Shown piece after piece: positions 1 through 11,458 of a stretch of 50,547 nucleotides of DNA. This DNA is from Burkholderiaceae bacterium (GTDB lineage: Bacteria > Pseudomonadota > Gammaproteobacteria > Burkholderiales > Burkholderiaceae_E), in the NCBI GenBank assembly GCA_024637395.1, contig JAGXFG010000013.1, positions 1 through 50,547 on the forward strand, given 5' to 3'. The notes under the pieces are model-generated. The model was not told the DNA's origin, made no database searches, and saw only the letters and a list, made by a program, of their open reading frames with translations. The position numbers were made by a program, and so were the translations under genes. The stretch's first letter is position 1; each line of letters begins with the position of its first letter.

Positions 1-91
1 TCACCGCGTCGAGCCCCGACACTGCACAAGCCTGCGCAATGCCGTTGCCCATCGTGCCGGCCCCAATGATTCCGATCGTCCTGATTGCCAT
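1..91 (-). CDS. 3-hydroxyacyl-CoA dehydrogenase, N-terminal fragment (cut by window edge)
   Basis: Only the first 30 codons are present, because the gene runs off the left edge. They encode an ATG start followed by a Rossmann dinucleotide-binding loop, IGIIGAGTMGNGIAQACA, which is the typical opening of NAD-dependent 3-hydroxybutyryl-CoA dehydrogenases (Hbd/PaaH family) and of the dehydrogenase half of FadB proteins. Being at the very N-terminus favours the short single-domain Hbd type, since FadB would begin with a hydratase domain. Members oxidize (S)-3-hydroxyacyl-CoA to 3-oxoacyl-CoA in the cytoplasm during fatty acid, butanoate or aromatic catabolism. The gene is divergent from the downstream cytochrome gene. 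Substrate range cannot be judged from this fragment. Confidence 0.85.
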   Translation of the reverse strand, partial: MAIRTIGIIGAGTMGNGIAQACAVSGLDAV

Positions 92-209
92 GTCCCGCCC
101 CGCGTTCCTTGGTTAATGATCCAGCAATTCTATCGGCTGGCTCGCGCTGAGGTGAAACGCCGTCGCCTCCGTTCGGAGCGGTGCCGAGGATGACTAGAGG
201 AAATGGGTG

Positions 210-240
210 TTACATAAGTTTTATTTAATTCTGTTAAAAT
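210..240 (+). promoter_or_regulatory. AT-rich promoter candidate for the cytochrome gene
   Basis: The 203-bp gap between the dehydrogenase start and the cytochrome start holds one conspicuously AT-rich stretch in otherwise GC-rich DNA. TTACAT at 210-215 and TAAAAT at 235-240 could act as -35 and -10 elements, although the 19-bp spacer is long. The assignment rests on composition and weak matches only. Confidence 0.3.
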
Positions 241-294
241 CAGTCCTATACACGACCGACGCTTTGTTGGATGTGATGCAATCAAGGGGTAATT

Positions 295-1590
295 GTGAAG
301 AAGACTGGATTGATTCTGGCTTGTGCCGCTCTGCTGGCCGGCCCGGCGATCGCCGCCGACCCGGCAACGATCGATTGGTCGAAAGTGCCGACCACCACCG
401 TCCCGCTGTTCTACCCGGGGCAGTCTTCTTACCAGTGGCTGCACAGCAAAGACCACCCGGGCTCGAAACGGGTCGCTGCCGGCAAGGCCTGCCGCTCTTG
501 CCATGACGGTGAAGAGAAGGACATGGGCGAGGACCTGGTCAAGGGCGGACCGCTCGAGCCGATGCCGGTCAAGGGCAAGGACGGCTTCAAGGAACTGAAG
601 GTGCAGGTGGCGTACGACGCCAAGAACGCCTACCTGCGCTTCCAGTGGAAGACGCTCAATGATTTCCCGGGCATTGCACACCCCTACTATCGCTTCGACG
701 GGAAGGAGTGGAAGGGCTACGGCAACCCGAAACTGGACAAAGTCGTCCAGGACGGTACGCAGCCCGGCATCTACGAAGACCGGATGTCGGTGATGATCGA
801 CGACGGCAAGGTGCCGAACTTCGCCAAGCAAGGTTGCTGGCTGACTTGCCACAACGGCGAGCGCGACATGGCCAAGCTCGCGACCAAGGACCAGATTGCC
901 GGCAACGCGCTCTTCAAGGAGATCAAGAAGGGTGACGTGCGCAAGTACCTGCCTGCCACCCGCACCGCGGAAAACGCTGAATGGCAGAGCGGCAAGTCGA
1001 TGACCGAGATCGCCAAGATCAAGGCGGCCGGCGGCTTCCTCGACCTGATCCAGTGGCGCGCGCACCGCAGCAATCCGGTCGGCATGACCGACGATGGTTT
1101 CGTGCTCGAGTATCGCAACGCGGATGCCGGCAAGAACCCGTTCAGCTCGAACATGAACAAGGAAACCCATATGCCGAAGTACATGTGGGACGCGACCAAG
1201 GCCGGCTACAAGTCGATCACCGCCGACCAGGTGCGTAAAGGCGAGCATTTCCTGACCATCGAGAAGAACGCGGTTGCGTTCGACCCGAAGGCCGGCTGGA
1301 AGGAAGGCGACATGGTGCCGAAGTACTACACCACTCGCACCGGTTCCGAGGGTTCGGCGGCCGACAACGGCGGCATGGGCACCTGGAAGGACGGCATGTG
1401 GACCGTCGTGATGACCCGCCCCCTGGGGCTGACCAACGCCGACGACAAGAGCCTCAAGGCAGGCAAGGTCTACAACGTCGGCTTCGCGGTCCATGACGAT
1501 AACATCACCACCCGCGGCCACCAGGTCTCGTTCCCGCGCTCGCTCGGGTTCGGGGCCAAGGCCGACATCGAGGCGGTCAAGCTGCCGTAA
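295..1590 (+). CDS. Exported ethylbenzene-dehydrogenase-type heme protein
   Basis: A 431-residue protein starting at GTG 295, with AAGGGG (284-289) as ribosome-binding site. Residues 1-21 form a Sec signal peptide ending in AIAA, so the protein is probably periplasmic. CRSCH at residues 66-70 is a canonical c-type heme site. A second, unusual site, CWLTCH at 181-186, has three residues between the cysteines. The rest resembles the heme-binding EB_dh domain found in the gamma subunit of ethylbenzene dehydrogenase and related DMSO-reductase-family enzymes. No molybdenum catalytic subunit lies nearby, so it may serve as a stand-alone electron carrier or electron-accepting cytochrome. A UUCG hairpin follows the stop. 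Family assignment is from recognisable sequence character; the redox partner is unknown. Confidence 0.75.
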   Translation: MKKTGLILACAALLAGPAIAADPATIDWSKVPTTTVPLFYPGQSSYQWLHSKDHPGSKRVAAGKACRSCHDGEEKDMGEDLVKGGPLEPMPVKGKDGFKELKVQVAYDAKNAYLRFQWKTLNDFPGIAHPYYRFDGKEWKGYGNPKLDKVVQDGTQPGIYEDRMSVMIDDGKVPNFAKQGCWLTCHNGERDMAKLATKDQIAGNALFKEIKKGDVRKYLPATRTAENAEWQSGKSMTEIAKIKAAGGFLDLIQWRAHRSNPVGMTDDGFVLEYRNADAGKNPFSSNMNKETHMPKYMWDATKAGYKSITADQVRKGEHFLTIEKNAVAFDPKAGWKEGDMVPKYYTTRTGSEGSAADNGGMGTWKDGMWTVVMTRPLGLTNADDKSLKAGKVYNVGFAVHDDNITTRGHQVSFPRSLGFGAKADIEAVKLP

Positions 1591-1628
1591 TCCCCTGCAA
1601 CTGGCAAGCGGCGCGCAGATGCGCCCGG

Positions 1629-1652
1629 ACAGCGGCCCTTCGGGGCCGTTGT
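1629..1652 (+). terminator. UUCG-loop hairpin after the cytochrome gene
   Basis: ACAGCGGCCC and GGGCCGTTGT pair over 10 bp (one G-U) around a TTCG tetraloop, 38 bases after the cytochrome stop. The tail (CATCTATCC) is only weakly U-rich, so termination may be partial. It lies just ahead of the next start codon. Confidence 0.5.
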
Positions 1653-1668
1653 CATCTATCCTGTCGAC

Positions 1669-2328
1669 ATGTCCGACATTCTGAAAAAACCAGGGATCAG
1701 CCTGCTGCTCCTCGGCGCAACCGGCGCGGTCGGCTCCCGGGTGCTAGCCGCGGCGCTCGCGGACCCGCGCATCTGGCATGTGGTCGCGCCGACCCGCCGG
1801 CCCGTGCCTGAGCAGGCCGGGCTGGAAGCTCCGCTGGTCGACTTCACGGCCCTGCCGCGCAACGCCCCCTGGTGGCAGGTCGACGCGGTGATCTGCGCGC
1901 TCGGCACGACCATCCGCACGGCTGGTTCGCAGGCGGCATTCGCGGCGATCGATCGCGACCTGCCGATCACCGTGGCCCAGCTGGCACGCGCCGGCGGCGC
2001 GACCCGCTTCGCACTCAACTCGTCGCTGGGCGCCAGCGCCAAAGGCAACTTCTACCTGCGCACCAAGGCCGCAGCCGAGGCCGGCATTCGCGCGCTCGAC
2101 TACCCCATCTACACGATCGTGCGGCCCTCGCTGATCGACACCGAGCGCGCCGAGCCCCGAGCCGGGGAGCGCATCGGACTCGCGATCGCCCGAACCCTGC
2201 GGCCGCTGATTCCCCGGCGCTATCGCGCGGTAAGTGCGGAAAGTATCGCCCGCGCGCTGATCGAGGGAGTGCTGCGCGACCAACCTGGCGAACGGATCGT
2301 CGAATCCGAGGAAATTCCGGTCCTCTAG
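1669..2328 (+). CDS. NAD(P)-binding epimerase/reductase-like protein
   Basis: A 219-residue cytoplasmic protein with an N-terminal Rossmann loop, LLLGATGAVGSRVL (about residues 16-29), and a later NSSLGASAKGNFYLRTK segment with Ser and Tyr-x-x-x-Lys in the arrangement of atypical short-chain dehydrogenases. Length and motifs fit the small NAD(P)H-binding family often annotated as nucleoside-diphosphate-sugar epimerase or HTATIP2-like oxidoreductase. These usually act as dinucleotide-dependent redox sensors or reductases of unassigned substrate. It starts at ATG 1669, 78 bp after the cytochrome gene and beyond a hairpin, so it may be transcribed separately or by readthrough. It converges on the dehydratase gene. 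No specific substrate can be proposed. Confidence 0.7.
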   Translation: MSDILKKPGISLLLLGATGAVGSRVLAAALADPRIWHVVAPTRRPVPEQAGLEAPLVDFTALPRNAPWWQVDAVICALGTTIRTAGSQAAFAAIDRDLPITVAQLARAGGATRFALNSSLGASAKGNFYLRTKAAAEAGIRALDYPIYTIVRPSLIDTERAEPRAGERIGLAIARTLRPLIPRRYRAVSAESIARALIEGVLRDQPGERIVESEEIPVL

Positions 2329-2372
2329 CAGCCGCCCACGGCCCGCCAGCCGCGGACAGCGCCTCCTTGAAC

Positions 2373-3344
2373 TCAGCCCGGCAGCGGCCGCAGCAGCACC
2401 TCGGCAAAGACGTCGTGGTCGACGTTGCCGCCGCACAGCGGCAGCCCGACGCGGCGCCCGCGCACCAGTTGCGGATTCGCCAGCGCCGCCGCCAGCGGTG
2501 CCGCGCCGGCACCTTCGGCGACGTTGTGGGTGGCGACGAAGTAGATCTTCATCGCCCCGGCCACCTGGTCGTCGCTGACCTGCACGACATCATCCATGTG
2601 CGCGATGATCATCTCCAGCGACTCGGCATCGGGCGTGCGGCAGGCCATGCCGTCGGCGAGCAGGGTGCTGACCGGCGCCTCGATGGCACGCCCCGCCGCG
2701 AACGACAGGGCATAGGCCGGCGCCAGCTCGGAAACGACACCGATGATGGCGCACTTCAGGCCCAGCACCTGGCGGGCGACGATCGCCGAGCAGATCCCCG
2801 AACCCAGCCCGATCGGGACGAAAACCACCTCGAGTTCGGGATGGGCGGTGAACAACTCCATCCAGTAGGTCGCGACGCCGAGGATCAGGTCGCGGTGGAA
2901 CGACGGCACCATGTGCAATCCTCCTTCCGCGGCCAGGCGCCCGGCGTGCTCGCGACTTTCCTGGAAATCATCGCCATGCTCGATAAGCGTGGCGCCGAGA
3001 GCGCGCATCGCGGCATTCTTCTCGCGGCTGTTGCCCTGGGGCACGACGATGGTCGCCGGGATGCCGTTGCGCGCCGCGGCCAGAGCCACCGACTGGCCAT
3101 GATTACCGCGGGTGGCACTCACCACCCCGGGGCAATCGGGCTCGCGCCGGGCCAGTCGGTCGAAGTAGACCAGGCCGCCGCGCACCTTGAAGGCGCCGGT
3201 GGGGGTGTGGTTCTCGTGCTTGACGATCACCTCGGTGCCGAGGCGCTCGCGCAACAGCGGCCAGGCATATGCTGGTGTTGCCGGCACGACGGCGCGGACG
3301 ATGTCGCGGGCGGCGTCGAGTTCGGCGTGGTCGGGAAATTTCAT
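2373..3344 (-). CDS. Threonine/serine dehydratase-like PLP enzyme
   Basis: A 323-residue fold-type II PLP enzyme. TGAFKVRGG near residues 49-57 places the Schiff-base lysine at about K53, as in biosynthetic and catabolic threonine dehydratases, and GLGSGICSAI further on is the phosphate-binding glycine loop. The family deaminates L-threonine or L-serine to a 2-oxo acid and ammonia; some members act on hydroxyaspartate or other beta-hydroxy amino acids. There is no C-terminal ACT domain, so it resembles the catabolic or ectoine-utilization (EutB-like) short forms rather than feedback-regulated IlvA. It is transcribed after srkA on the same strand with a 72-bp gap. Exact substrate is open. Confidence 0.75.
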   Translation of the reverse strand: MKFPDHAELDAARDIVRAVVPATPAYAWPLLRERLGTEVIVKHENHTPTGAFKVRGGLVYFDRLARREPDCPGVVSATRGNHGQSVALAAARNGIPATIVVPQGNSREKNAAMRALGATLIEHGDDFQESREHAGRLAAEGGLHMVPSFHRDLILGVATYWMELFTAHPELEVVFVPIGLGSGICSAIVARQVLGLKCAIIGVVSELAPAYALSFAAGRAIEAPVSTLLADGMACRTPDAESLEMIIAHMDDVVQVSDDQVAGAMKIYFVATHNVAEGAGAAPLAAALANPQLVRGRRVGLPLCGGNVDHDVFAEVLLRPLPG

Positions 3345-3416
3345 CGCTGGTTGCTCCGCGGCGCGCTGGTGTCGGCGCCATCCGGGTTAGTGTAGTGATT
3401 GTCCTGGCGGCGCGCT

Positions 3417-4418
3417 TCAGACCGCCAGCGGCGGCTCGTCCATCGCCGCCACCTGTTCGCGCAACTCGAGGATCCGATCCTGCCAGTAGCGCTGGGTGTT
3501 GAACCAGGGGAAGGCGGCCGGGAACGCCGGATCGCCCCAGCGCCGCGCCACCCAGGCCGAATAATGCAGCAGGCGCAGCGTGCGCAGCGCCTCCACGAGA
3601 TGCAGTTCGCGGGGGTCGATTTCGGCAAAGTCTTCGTAGCCGATCAGCAGGTCGGCAAGCTGGCGCGTCATCTCCTCGCGCTCGCCCGAGATCAGCATCC
3701 AGAGATCCTGGATCGCTGGTCCGTTACGCGCATCGTCAAGGTCGACAAAGTGCGGCCCGCCATCGCTCCAGAGCAGGTTGCCGATGTGACAGTCGCCGTG
3801 GATCCTGATCCGGGCGACGTCACCGGCGCGCTCGAAACACGCCTCGACGCTCGCCAGCGCCAGGTCGGCGACACTGCGCCAGGGCACCAGGAGTTCGGCC
3901 GGCAGCCAGTCGTTGGCGAGCAGCCAGTCGCGCGGTTCGGTGCCGAACGAGACCTGGTCGAGTGTCGGACGCGCCAGGAAAGGGCGCACTGCGCCGACCC
4001 GGTGAATCCGGCCGATGAACCGGCCGATCCGGGTCAGCGTCGCCGGATCGTCGAGCTCCGGAGCCCGTCCGCCATGCAGCGGGAAGACCGCGAAGCGGAA
4101 GCCCTCGAACTCGTGCAGGGTGCGTCCCTGCTGCGCCAGCGGGGCCACCACCGGAATCTCATGGCCGGCCAGCTCGAGCGCAAACCCATGTTCCTCGAGG
4201 ATCTGCGCGTCGCTCCAGCGCTCGGGGCGGTAGAATTTGACAACCACCGCCTGCGCGCCAGCGCCTGGTGCTGACGCATCCCCCTCGAGGTGAACCCGAT
4301 AGACCCGGTTCTCGTAGCTGTTGAGCGAGAGCAAACGGCCGTCGCCGGGCAATCCGATGCTCGCGAGCGCATCGAGGATCCGGTCCGGGGTAAGACCCTG
4401 ATAGGGAGTGGTGATCAT
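3417..4418 (-). CDS. srkA: SrkA-type stress response kinase (YihE/RdoA family)
   Basis: A 333-residue aminoglycoside-phosphotransferase-fold Ser/Thr kinase. The N-terminal [15 protein letters not shown] and [11 protein letters not shown] segments are typical of the SrkA family, and the catalytic loop [12 protein letters not shown] with the following [12 protein letters not shown] metal-binding segment is intact. In E. coli SrkA dampens stress-induced death pathways. I chose ATG 4418 because conserved sequence begins there; an upstream in-frame ATG at 4499 would add 27 residues that look like noncoding translation. The gene is divergent from ettA, separated by 110 bp. Function is transferred from the family. 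Confidence 0.85.
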   Translation of the reverse strand: MITTPYQGLTPDRILDALASIGLPGDGRLLSLNSYENRVYRVHLEGDASAPGAGAQAVVVKFYRPERWSDAQILEEHGFALELAGHEIPVVAPLAQQGRTLHEFEGFRFAVFPLHGGRAPELDDPATLTRIGRFIGRIHRVGAVRPFLARPTLDQVSFGTEPRDWLLANDWLPAELLVPWRSVADLALASVEACFERAGDVARIRIHGDCHIGNLLWSDGGPHFVDLDDARNGPAIQDLWMLISGEREEMTRQLADLLIGYEDFAEIDPRELHLVEALRTLRLLHYSAWVARRWGDPAFPAAFPWFNTQRYWQDRILELREQVAAMDEPPLAV

Positions 4419-4528
4419 CAGCAGGGTCGGCGTGCGGTGGGGAGGGCGACAACACAGGAAGGATACGGCATAGCGGCCGGCGACGACGACGGTCATCACG
4501 GCACGCTCGCTGCAAACAAGGAATTCAA

Positions 4529-6198
<1,670 letters not shown>

Positions 6199-6202
<4 letters not shown>

Positions 6203-8289
6203 CCGCGCCGGCGGCGGGCCTCCTGCGGCGATTCGGCGGCAGCGGCGGCAGCGAGTCCGGCCGCCCGGTTCACCGGCACGGCCACTGTCACCGGGGTGCC
6301 CACCGGCGGGTGCAGTTCCGGCGGGAAGATCGCCAGTTTCTGGGCTCCGGCGAGCTTGGCGCCGCGCTCCGGCTCCAGGTTGCGGCGGTTGCTGCCGCCG
6401 GGCGGGCGCACCGCCACCGAATCGATGATCTCGAGGTCGAACCACCAGCGCTTGACCTCGTTGATGCCGCCGGCACCGATCTCGTCGTCGTGCTCGATCA
6501 GCCACGGGTGCTCGTCGGGATGGTCGATCGAGAGCCAGAGCAGGCGCCGCGATTCCTCGAGATCCTCGCGGTTGAAGGGGCAGGTCTTCATGCACCGGCC
6601 GCAGGCCGAGCCCCGCAGGTTGGTCAGGCGGTACTTGGCGCAGCGCTCGACATCGGGCTTCCAGATCTCGTAGCCGTTGTACATCCGCTTCGGACCGAAC
6701 GAGATCGCGTTGCAGGGGCACTCGCGCGCGCACTTGCGGCACAGTTCGCAGAAGCGCTGCAACCCGAAGTCGACCGGCGCATCGGGCACCAGCGCCAGGT
6801 CGGTGGTGACCAGCACCGATTTGGAGCGCGGCCCGATGAACGGGTTGAGCACCAGTTCGCCGATGCGCGGCAACTCTCCCAGCCCGGCCATCAGCACCGC
6901 CGGCAGATGGAGCACCTCGGAGTGGGCGCTGGTCTGGGAACGGGCGCTCACGCCCAGACGCTGCAGATGGGCGGCGATCACCCCGGCGACCAGGGCGCCG
7001 CGCAGGTAGGCGCGCATCGACTGGGCGCCCGAGATCCAGTCGTCACCCGAGGCGCCCTCCATGGTCTCGAAACCCTGGTCGAGCAGGATCACCAGCGCGA
7101 AGCGGTGGTAGGCCGCGATCGGCGCCCCGGTTTCATCGTGGGAGTGATACATCCAGGGCTCGGCGCAGCAGATCCCGGCGAGGTCGGCCCCGAGGAAGTA
7201 GGCCAGCGCCTTGAGCGCCGCGGCATTGCGCTCGGGGTCGTCCGGGGTCCGCCCGGCTGCGCCCGGTGGCACCGGAGCGCGGCTCCCCTGCAGGGGCACC
7301 ATCGCCCTGATCGGCGGGGTCATCGCGAACGCCAGGGGGTGCTTGGTCGCGAACCGACCCCGCTCCTCCTGGGCCTTGGGGCCGAGGTCTCCGGCGAGCC
7401 CGCGGGTGAAGAAGTCGGAGCGCTTGGTTACGCGTTGGATCTCGTCGCGCAGCACCAGCGTGGTCGGCTCGTCGACCCGCCGGATGCTCTCCATCGGGTA
7501 GCGCCCGAGATGCAGCGCCCGACTCGCCAGTTCCTCGTCCCACCACGACGGCCGGGTGCCACCAACTCCATCGCGGGCCGCATCGTCCGGGAAATCGCGC
7601 GCGGCGTCGGCAGCGAGCGCCAGGTCGCAAGCCATCGCGTAGTCGGTGGTGACGACGCCGATCCTGAAGCCGCGGCGCACCATCGGCGCGCGCAATTGCC
7701 CGCCCTCGGCATCGGCCCGCGCCACGCCGGCACGCTGCGCGAGCCGCTCGATCATCAGGTCCGGATCGCCCGCCACATGACCGCGCGCGGCGTAGCCGAG
7801 CGCGCGCAGGTAGCCCGCCAGCACCACCGCGGTCTCGGCGCAGCGCAGGTCGGTCCAGGCGGCGTTGCTGCCGGCGATCCACGACCAGCCGGGCTCCCCA
7901 GGGGCGGGCTCGGGGCCGAACTCGACCACGAAAACCAGCGCGTGGGTGGCGCCGGCGGCTGGCGCCGTGCTCCAGTCAGACGGCTCGAGCTCGCAGACCC
8001 CGGCGATGGTCGCGTCCAGAAAGTAGGCGCTGGCCTTCAGGTTATTGGCCCGCGCCTCCGGGTCGTCTGTAACCTGCCCGCGCTGCGGCGCGACCGCGCC
8101 GTCCAACAGGGGCAACAACAGTTCCCGATAAGGCGCAAACACCGCGGCAATCGCCGCGGCTCCAGGCGCCGCGGCGTCGAGGGGCTGGCTGGCGGCGCGG
8201 ATCGGCGCAGCACGATCGCGCGCCAGCCGCTCGGTGGGCAGCGCTCCGAGATGGTAGGGGCGCTGGCTGTTTGAATGCCGTCGTGGCAC
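6199..8289 (-). CDS. Reductive-dehalogenase-like 4Fe-4S protein with duplicated core domain
   Basis: A 696-residue protein with two ferredoxin-type clusters near the C-terminus: C514-x2-C517-x2-C520-x3-C524-P, and C563-x2-C566-x3-C570-P (C550 may supply the fourth ligand). The cluster arrangement and the preceding [18 protein letters not shown] segment match the corrinoid-dependent reductive dehalogenase / epoxyqueuosine reductase superfamily. The N-terminal half (about 76-220) repeats the fold of the second half (about 351-505): [15 protein letters not shown] parallels [15 protein letters not shown], and [12 protein letters not shown] parallels [12 protein letters not shown]. There is no Tat signal, no RdhB anchor gene and no C-terminal flavin reductase domain, so it is cytoplasmic and unlike respiratory RdhA. 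Substrate, and whether it binds cobalamin, cannot be told here. Confidence 0.7.
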
Positions 8290-8387
8290 CGGGCTGGCTC
8301 CTGCGGTTATAGTCCCGGACAGCAGCCTAGCAGATCACCCGGGCGGCGCATGGCAACCCACGAGACCGAACCGACAGCCCGCTGTGT

Positions 8388-8416
8388 CTTGACTAAACCT
8401 GGACAAACTTGACCAA
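8388..8416. promoter_or_regulatory. Phased direct repeats upstream of the response regulator
   Basis: CTTGACTAA (8388-8396) and CTTGACCAA (8408-8416) are direct repeats offset by 20 bp, two helical turns. The second runs into the palindrome ACCAATTGGT (8412-8421). They lie in the divergent gap between the dehalogenase-like gene and the LuxR-type regulator, where such spacing would suit a dimeric regulator or autoregulation. Confidence 0.35.
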
Positions 8417-8452
8417 TTGGTTGGTACTAGCACGAATTGCTAAGATGATCTG

Positions 8453-9139
8453 ATGCGCATCGCGATAGTAGACGACCATCCGATCATGCTGAAGGCCATC
8501 GCGCAAACGGTAGCCTTCGTTTGTCGCGAGTGCGTCGTCGAAACGTTCGTTGACCTGGAGTCGTTTCTGGCGGCACGCGAGACCGCGCCCGAGCCCGACA
8601 TGGTGCTGCTCGACCTGATCCTGCCGGGATACCAGGGCGTCGAATCGGTCTTGCGCTGCCGCGCGTCCTGCCCCGACGTGCCGATAGTGGTCTTCTCCGG
8701 GATTACCGAACCGTCGACCGTGATGGCCGCGCTCGATGCCGGCGCGATGAGCGTGATCCCGAAGACCGCGAGCAGCGACGAGTTGGTCGGGGCAATCCGC
8801 ACCGTTATCGGCGGCGGCTATTACGTGCCGCGCGAGACCTTTGGCGACGGCCAGACGGGCGTTGGGCCGGACAACGGCGCGGTCAGCCGTGTCGGCAACA
8901 CTTCCAACGGCAAGGCGATCGAGGGTCTGACCGAGCGCCAGCAGCATGTCCTGCGGTTGCTGTTGCGCGGCGCCCCCAACAAGCGCATCGGAGCCGAACT
9001 GCAACTGTCCGAAAACACGGTCAAGTCACACGTCAGCGCGATCCTGCGCGCGCTGGGGGTGCGCAATCGCACCGAGGCGGTACTCGCCGCCCACCGCCTG
9101 AACCTCAGCCACCAGTTGCAGACTCCAGTCGAGCACTGA
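8453..9139 (+). CDS. LuxR/NarL-family response regulator (orphan)
   Basis: A 228-residue two-domain regulator. The receiver domain (1-120) shows acidic residues D7-D8, phosphoacceptor D54 in VLLDLILPG and K104 in VIPKT. A Gly/Asn-rich linker leads to a LuxR-type helix-turn-helix (about 158-215) with LTERQQHVLRLLLRG and LSENTVKSHVSAILRALGV. Such proteins bind DNA when phosphorylated by a sensor kinase. No histidine kinase gene is adjacent, so the partner lies elsewhere. It is divergent from the dehalogenase-like gene, 163 bp away, a layout often seen when a regulator controls its neighbour; that link is inference. Ribosome-binding site is weak. Confidence 0.9.
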   Translation: MRIAIVDDHPIMLKAIAQTVAFVCRECVVETFVDLESFLAARETAPEPDMVLLDLILPGYQGVESVLRCRASCPDVPIVVFSGITEPSTVMAALDAGAMSVIPKTASSDELVGAIRTVIGGGYYVPRETFGDGQTGVGPDNGAVSRVGNTSNGKAIEGLTERQQHVLRLLLRGAPNKRIGAELQLSENTVKSHVSAILRALGVRNRTEAVLAAHRLNLSHQLQTPVEH

Positions 9140-9190
9140 GCGACACCGCCGCCGGTGCTGCCCTCCGGCTCAGAACACCGCCCGCCGTCC

Positions 9191-9970
9191 TCAACCGCGC
9201 CCGACGAAGGGCATTTTGGTGGCCATGATGGTCATGAACAGGATATTGGTGTCGAGCGGCAGATTGGCCATCTGCAATACCGCCTTGCCAACCAGGGTGA
9301 CATCGATCTGCGGTTCCGTGCGAACGCTGCCGTCGGGCTGGGGAACCCCCTGCTTCATCCGTTCGGTCATCTCGGTGGCCGCATTGCCGATATCGATCTG
9401 GCCGCAGGCGATGTCGAAATTGCGGCCGTCAAGCGCCGCTGACCGGGTCATGCCCGTGACCCCGTGCTTGGTCGCGGTGTAGGGCGTCGAATTGGGTCGC
9501 GGCGCGTGTGCCGAGATCGACCCGTTGTTGATGATCCGTCCGCCCCGCGGGAGCTGCTTCTTCATCATCCGGAAGGCCTCCTGGGTGCAGAGAAAGGTTC
9601 CGGTCAGGTTGGCCGCGACCACCGCCTGCCACTGCTCGAAGCGCAACTCCTCGATCGGCACTGCCGGGGTGCCGCTGCCGGCGTTGTTGAAGAGCACGTC
9701 GAGCCGTCCGAACACCTCCTCGGTGCGCGCGAACAGTGCCCGCACTGATTCGGGATTGCCCACGTCGGTGGGGACCGCCAGGGTGCGGTCGGCGCTCAGC
9801 CCGGCGTCGGCAATCACCCGCTCGAGCGGCTCGGCTCGACGCCCGGCCAGAACCACCCGGTAGCCATCACCGAGCAGGGCCAGCGTTGCCGCCCGCCCGA
9901 TGCCGGTGCCGGCGCCGGTGACCAGTGCCACCCGTTCAGGCTTCATTTCTGTCGCGTTGTCCTTACCCAT
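9191..9970 (-). CDS. Short-chain dehydrogenase/reductase
   Basis: A 259-residue classical [12 protein letters not shown] near the N-terminus binds NAD(P), NNAGSG follows beta-4, and the catalytic set is NGSISA with YTATKHG (Tyr-x-x-x-Lys). The family reduces ketones or oxidizes secondary alcohols in the cytoplasm. ATG 9970 was chosen because AGGAG lies eight bases upstream; an in-frame upstream start at 10036 would overlap the leader of the divergent glutathione reductase gene. The C-terminal part includes a [16 protein letters not shown] stretch in the region that usually forms the substrate lid. No operon partner is apparent, and the substrate is unknown. Confidence 0.85.
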   Translation of the reverse strand: MGKDNATEMKPERVALVTGAGTGIGRAATLALLGDGYRVVLAGRRAEPLERVIADAGLSADRTLAVPTDVGNPESVRALFARTEEVFGRLDVLFNNAGSGTPAVPIEELRFEQWQAVVAANLTGTFLCTQEAFRMMKKQLPRGGRIINNGSISAHAPRPNSTPYTATKHGVTGMTRSAALDGRNFDIACGQIDIGNAATEMTERMKQGVPQPDGSVRTEPQIDVTLVGKAVLQMANLPLDTNILFMTIMATKMPFVGRG

Positions 9971-10087
9971 CTCATTCTCCTGGCGGAGGGCATCCGGCGC
10001 CAACCCTTGCGCCTTCACCCAGATGTCACAATGCAAGCTTTTGATGGTAGCGCAAAGGCCGCGGTCCCGAACCGCGCGGAGCAGACA

Positions 10088-11458
10088 ATGACCTCATACG
10101 ACTACGACCTGTTCACCATCGGCGCCGGATCGGGCGGGGTGCGCGCCAGCCGCTTTGCCGCCCAGCTCGGCGCACGGGTGGCGGTGGCCGAGGACCGCCC
10201 GCTGGGTGGCACCTGCGTCAATCTCGGCTGCATTCCCAAGAAGCTGCTCTCCTACGCGGCCCACTACCACGAGCACTTCGAAGACGCCGCGGGCTTCGGC
10301 TGGACCGTGCCCACGCCGAGTTTCTCCTGGCCGGCGCTGATCGCCAACAAGGACCGTGAAATTGCGCGGCTCAACGGCGTTTACGAAAAGCTGTTCACCG
10401 ATGCCGGCGTGACGCTGCTGCGCGGCCGCGCCAAGGTGCTCGACCCCCACACGGTGGCGATCGGCGATCAACAGGTCAGCGCCCGGCACATCCTGGTGGC
10501 CACCGGCGGGCGGCCGACCAAGCCCGAGCTGCCGGGGATCGAACACGCGATCACTTCGGACGAGGCGTTTCACCTCGCGGAACTGCCCGGGCGCGTAGTG
10601 GTCTACGGCGGCGGGTACATCGCCGTCGAGTTCGCGTCGATCTTGGCCGGGTTCGGCGCTGAGGTGACGCTGGTCTACCGGGGGGCGCAGATCCTGCGCG
10701 AATTCGACAGCGACCTCGGCGCGACTCTGGCCCCAGAAATGGCCAAGAAGGGAGTGGCGATCCGGCTGACGACGAGAATCACCGGCATCGTGCGCGGCGC
10801 AGCCGGCCTCACCGTCAGCCTTGACGACGGCACCCAACTCGCCGCCGACAGCGTGCTCGCGGCTACCGGGCGCACACCCAATACCGCCGGGCTCGGGCTC
10901 GAGGCGGCCGGGGTGGCGCTCGAGCAGAGCGGCGCCGTGCGCGTCGACGCCGACTACCGCAGCAACGTCGCGTCGATTCTGGCGATCGGCGACGTCATCG
11001 ACCGGGTGCAACTTACCCCGGTGGCGCTGGCCGAGGGAATGTACGTCGCCGAACTGCTGTTCGGCACGCGTCGGCCGCCCATCAACTACGAAAGCGTCGC
11101 CACCGCGGTATTCAGCCACCCCAACGTCGGGACGGTAGGACTGAGCGAGGCTCAGGCGCGCGCCCGCGGTGCCGTGCAGATCTTCCGTTCGCGCTTTCGC
11201 GCGCTGCGCCACACGCTTTCCGGGCGTGACGAGCAGACGATGATGAAGATCGTGGTCGACGCGGCCACCGACCGGGTGCTCGGCGTCCACATGGTGGGTC
11301 CGGACGCGGGCGAGATCATTCAGGGGTTCGCGGTGGCGCTGCAATGTGGCGCGACCAAGTCACAGTTCGACACCACGATCGGGATTCACCCGACCTCGGC
11401 AGAGGAATTCGTGACCATGCGCACCCCGGTCACGTTCCTACCGGGACCTGCCAGCTAG
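10088..11458 (+). CDS. gor: Glutathione-disulfide reductase
   Basis: A 456-residue flavoprotein disulfide reductase that regenerates GSH from GSSG with NADPH. Visible features are the FAD-binding GAGSGGVRA loop, the redox-active pair C43 and C48 in [13 protein letters not shown], the NAD(P)-binding [10 protein letters not shown] loop, and the C-terminal [11 protein letters not shown] segment whose histidine is the catalytic acid-base. These distinguish it from lipoamide dehydrogenase and mercuric reductase. ATG 10088 is preceded by a GGAG-type site; an upstream ATG at 10007 would add 27 unlikely residues. gshB at 27,168-28,115 provides GSH synthesis in the same window. The TAG stop overlaps that of the convergent UPF0149 gene. 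Confidence 0.93.
   Translation: MTSYDYDLFTIGAGSGGVRASRFAAQLGARVAVAEDRPLGGTCVNLGCIPKKLLSYAAHYHEHFEDAAGFGWTVPTPSFSWPALIANKDREIARLNGVYEKLFTDAGVTLLRGRAKVLDPHTVAIGDQQVSARHILVATGGRPTKPELPGIEHAITSDEAFHLAELPGRVVVYGGGYIAVEFASILAGFGAEVTLVYRGAQILREFDSDLGATLAPEMAKKGVAIRLTTRITGIVRGAAGLTVSLDDGTQLAADSVLAATGRTPNTAGLGLEAAGVALEQSGAVRVDADYRSNVASILAIGDVIDRVQLTPVALAEGMYVAELLFGTRRPPINYESVATAVFSHPNVGTVGLSEAQARARGAVQIFRSRFRALRHTLSGRDEQTMMKIVVDAATDRVLGVHMVGPDAGEIIQGFAVALQCGATKSQFDTTIGIHPTSAEEFVTMRTPVTFLPGPAS

Noticed and set aside
267-285. FNR/CRP-like dyad (TTGGAT...AATCAA) before the cytochrome gene
   Set aside because: Spacing is seven bases rather than four and it overlaps the ribosome-binding region, downstream of any plausible promoter.
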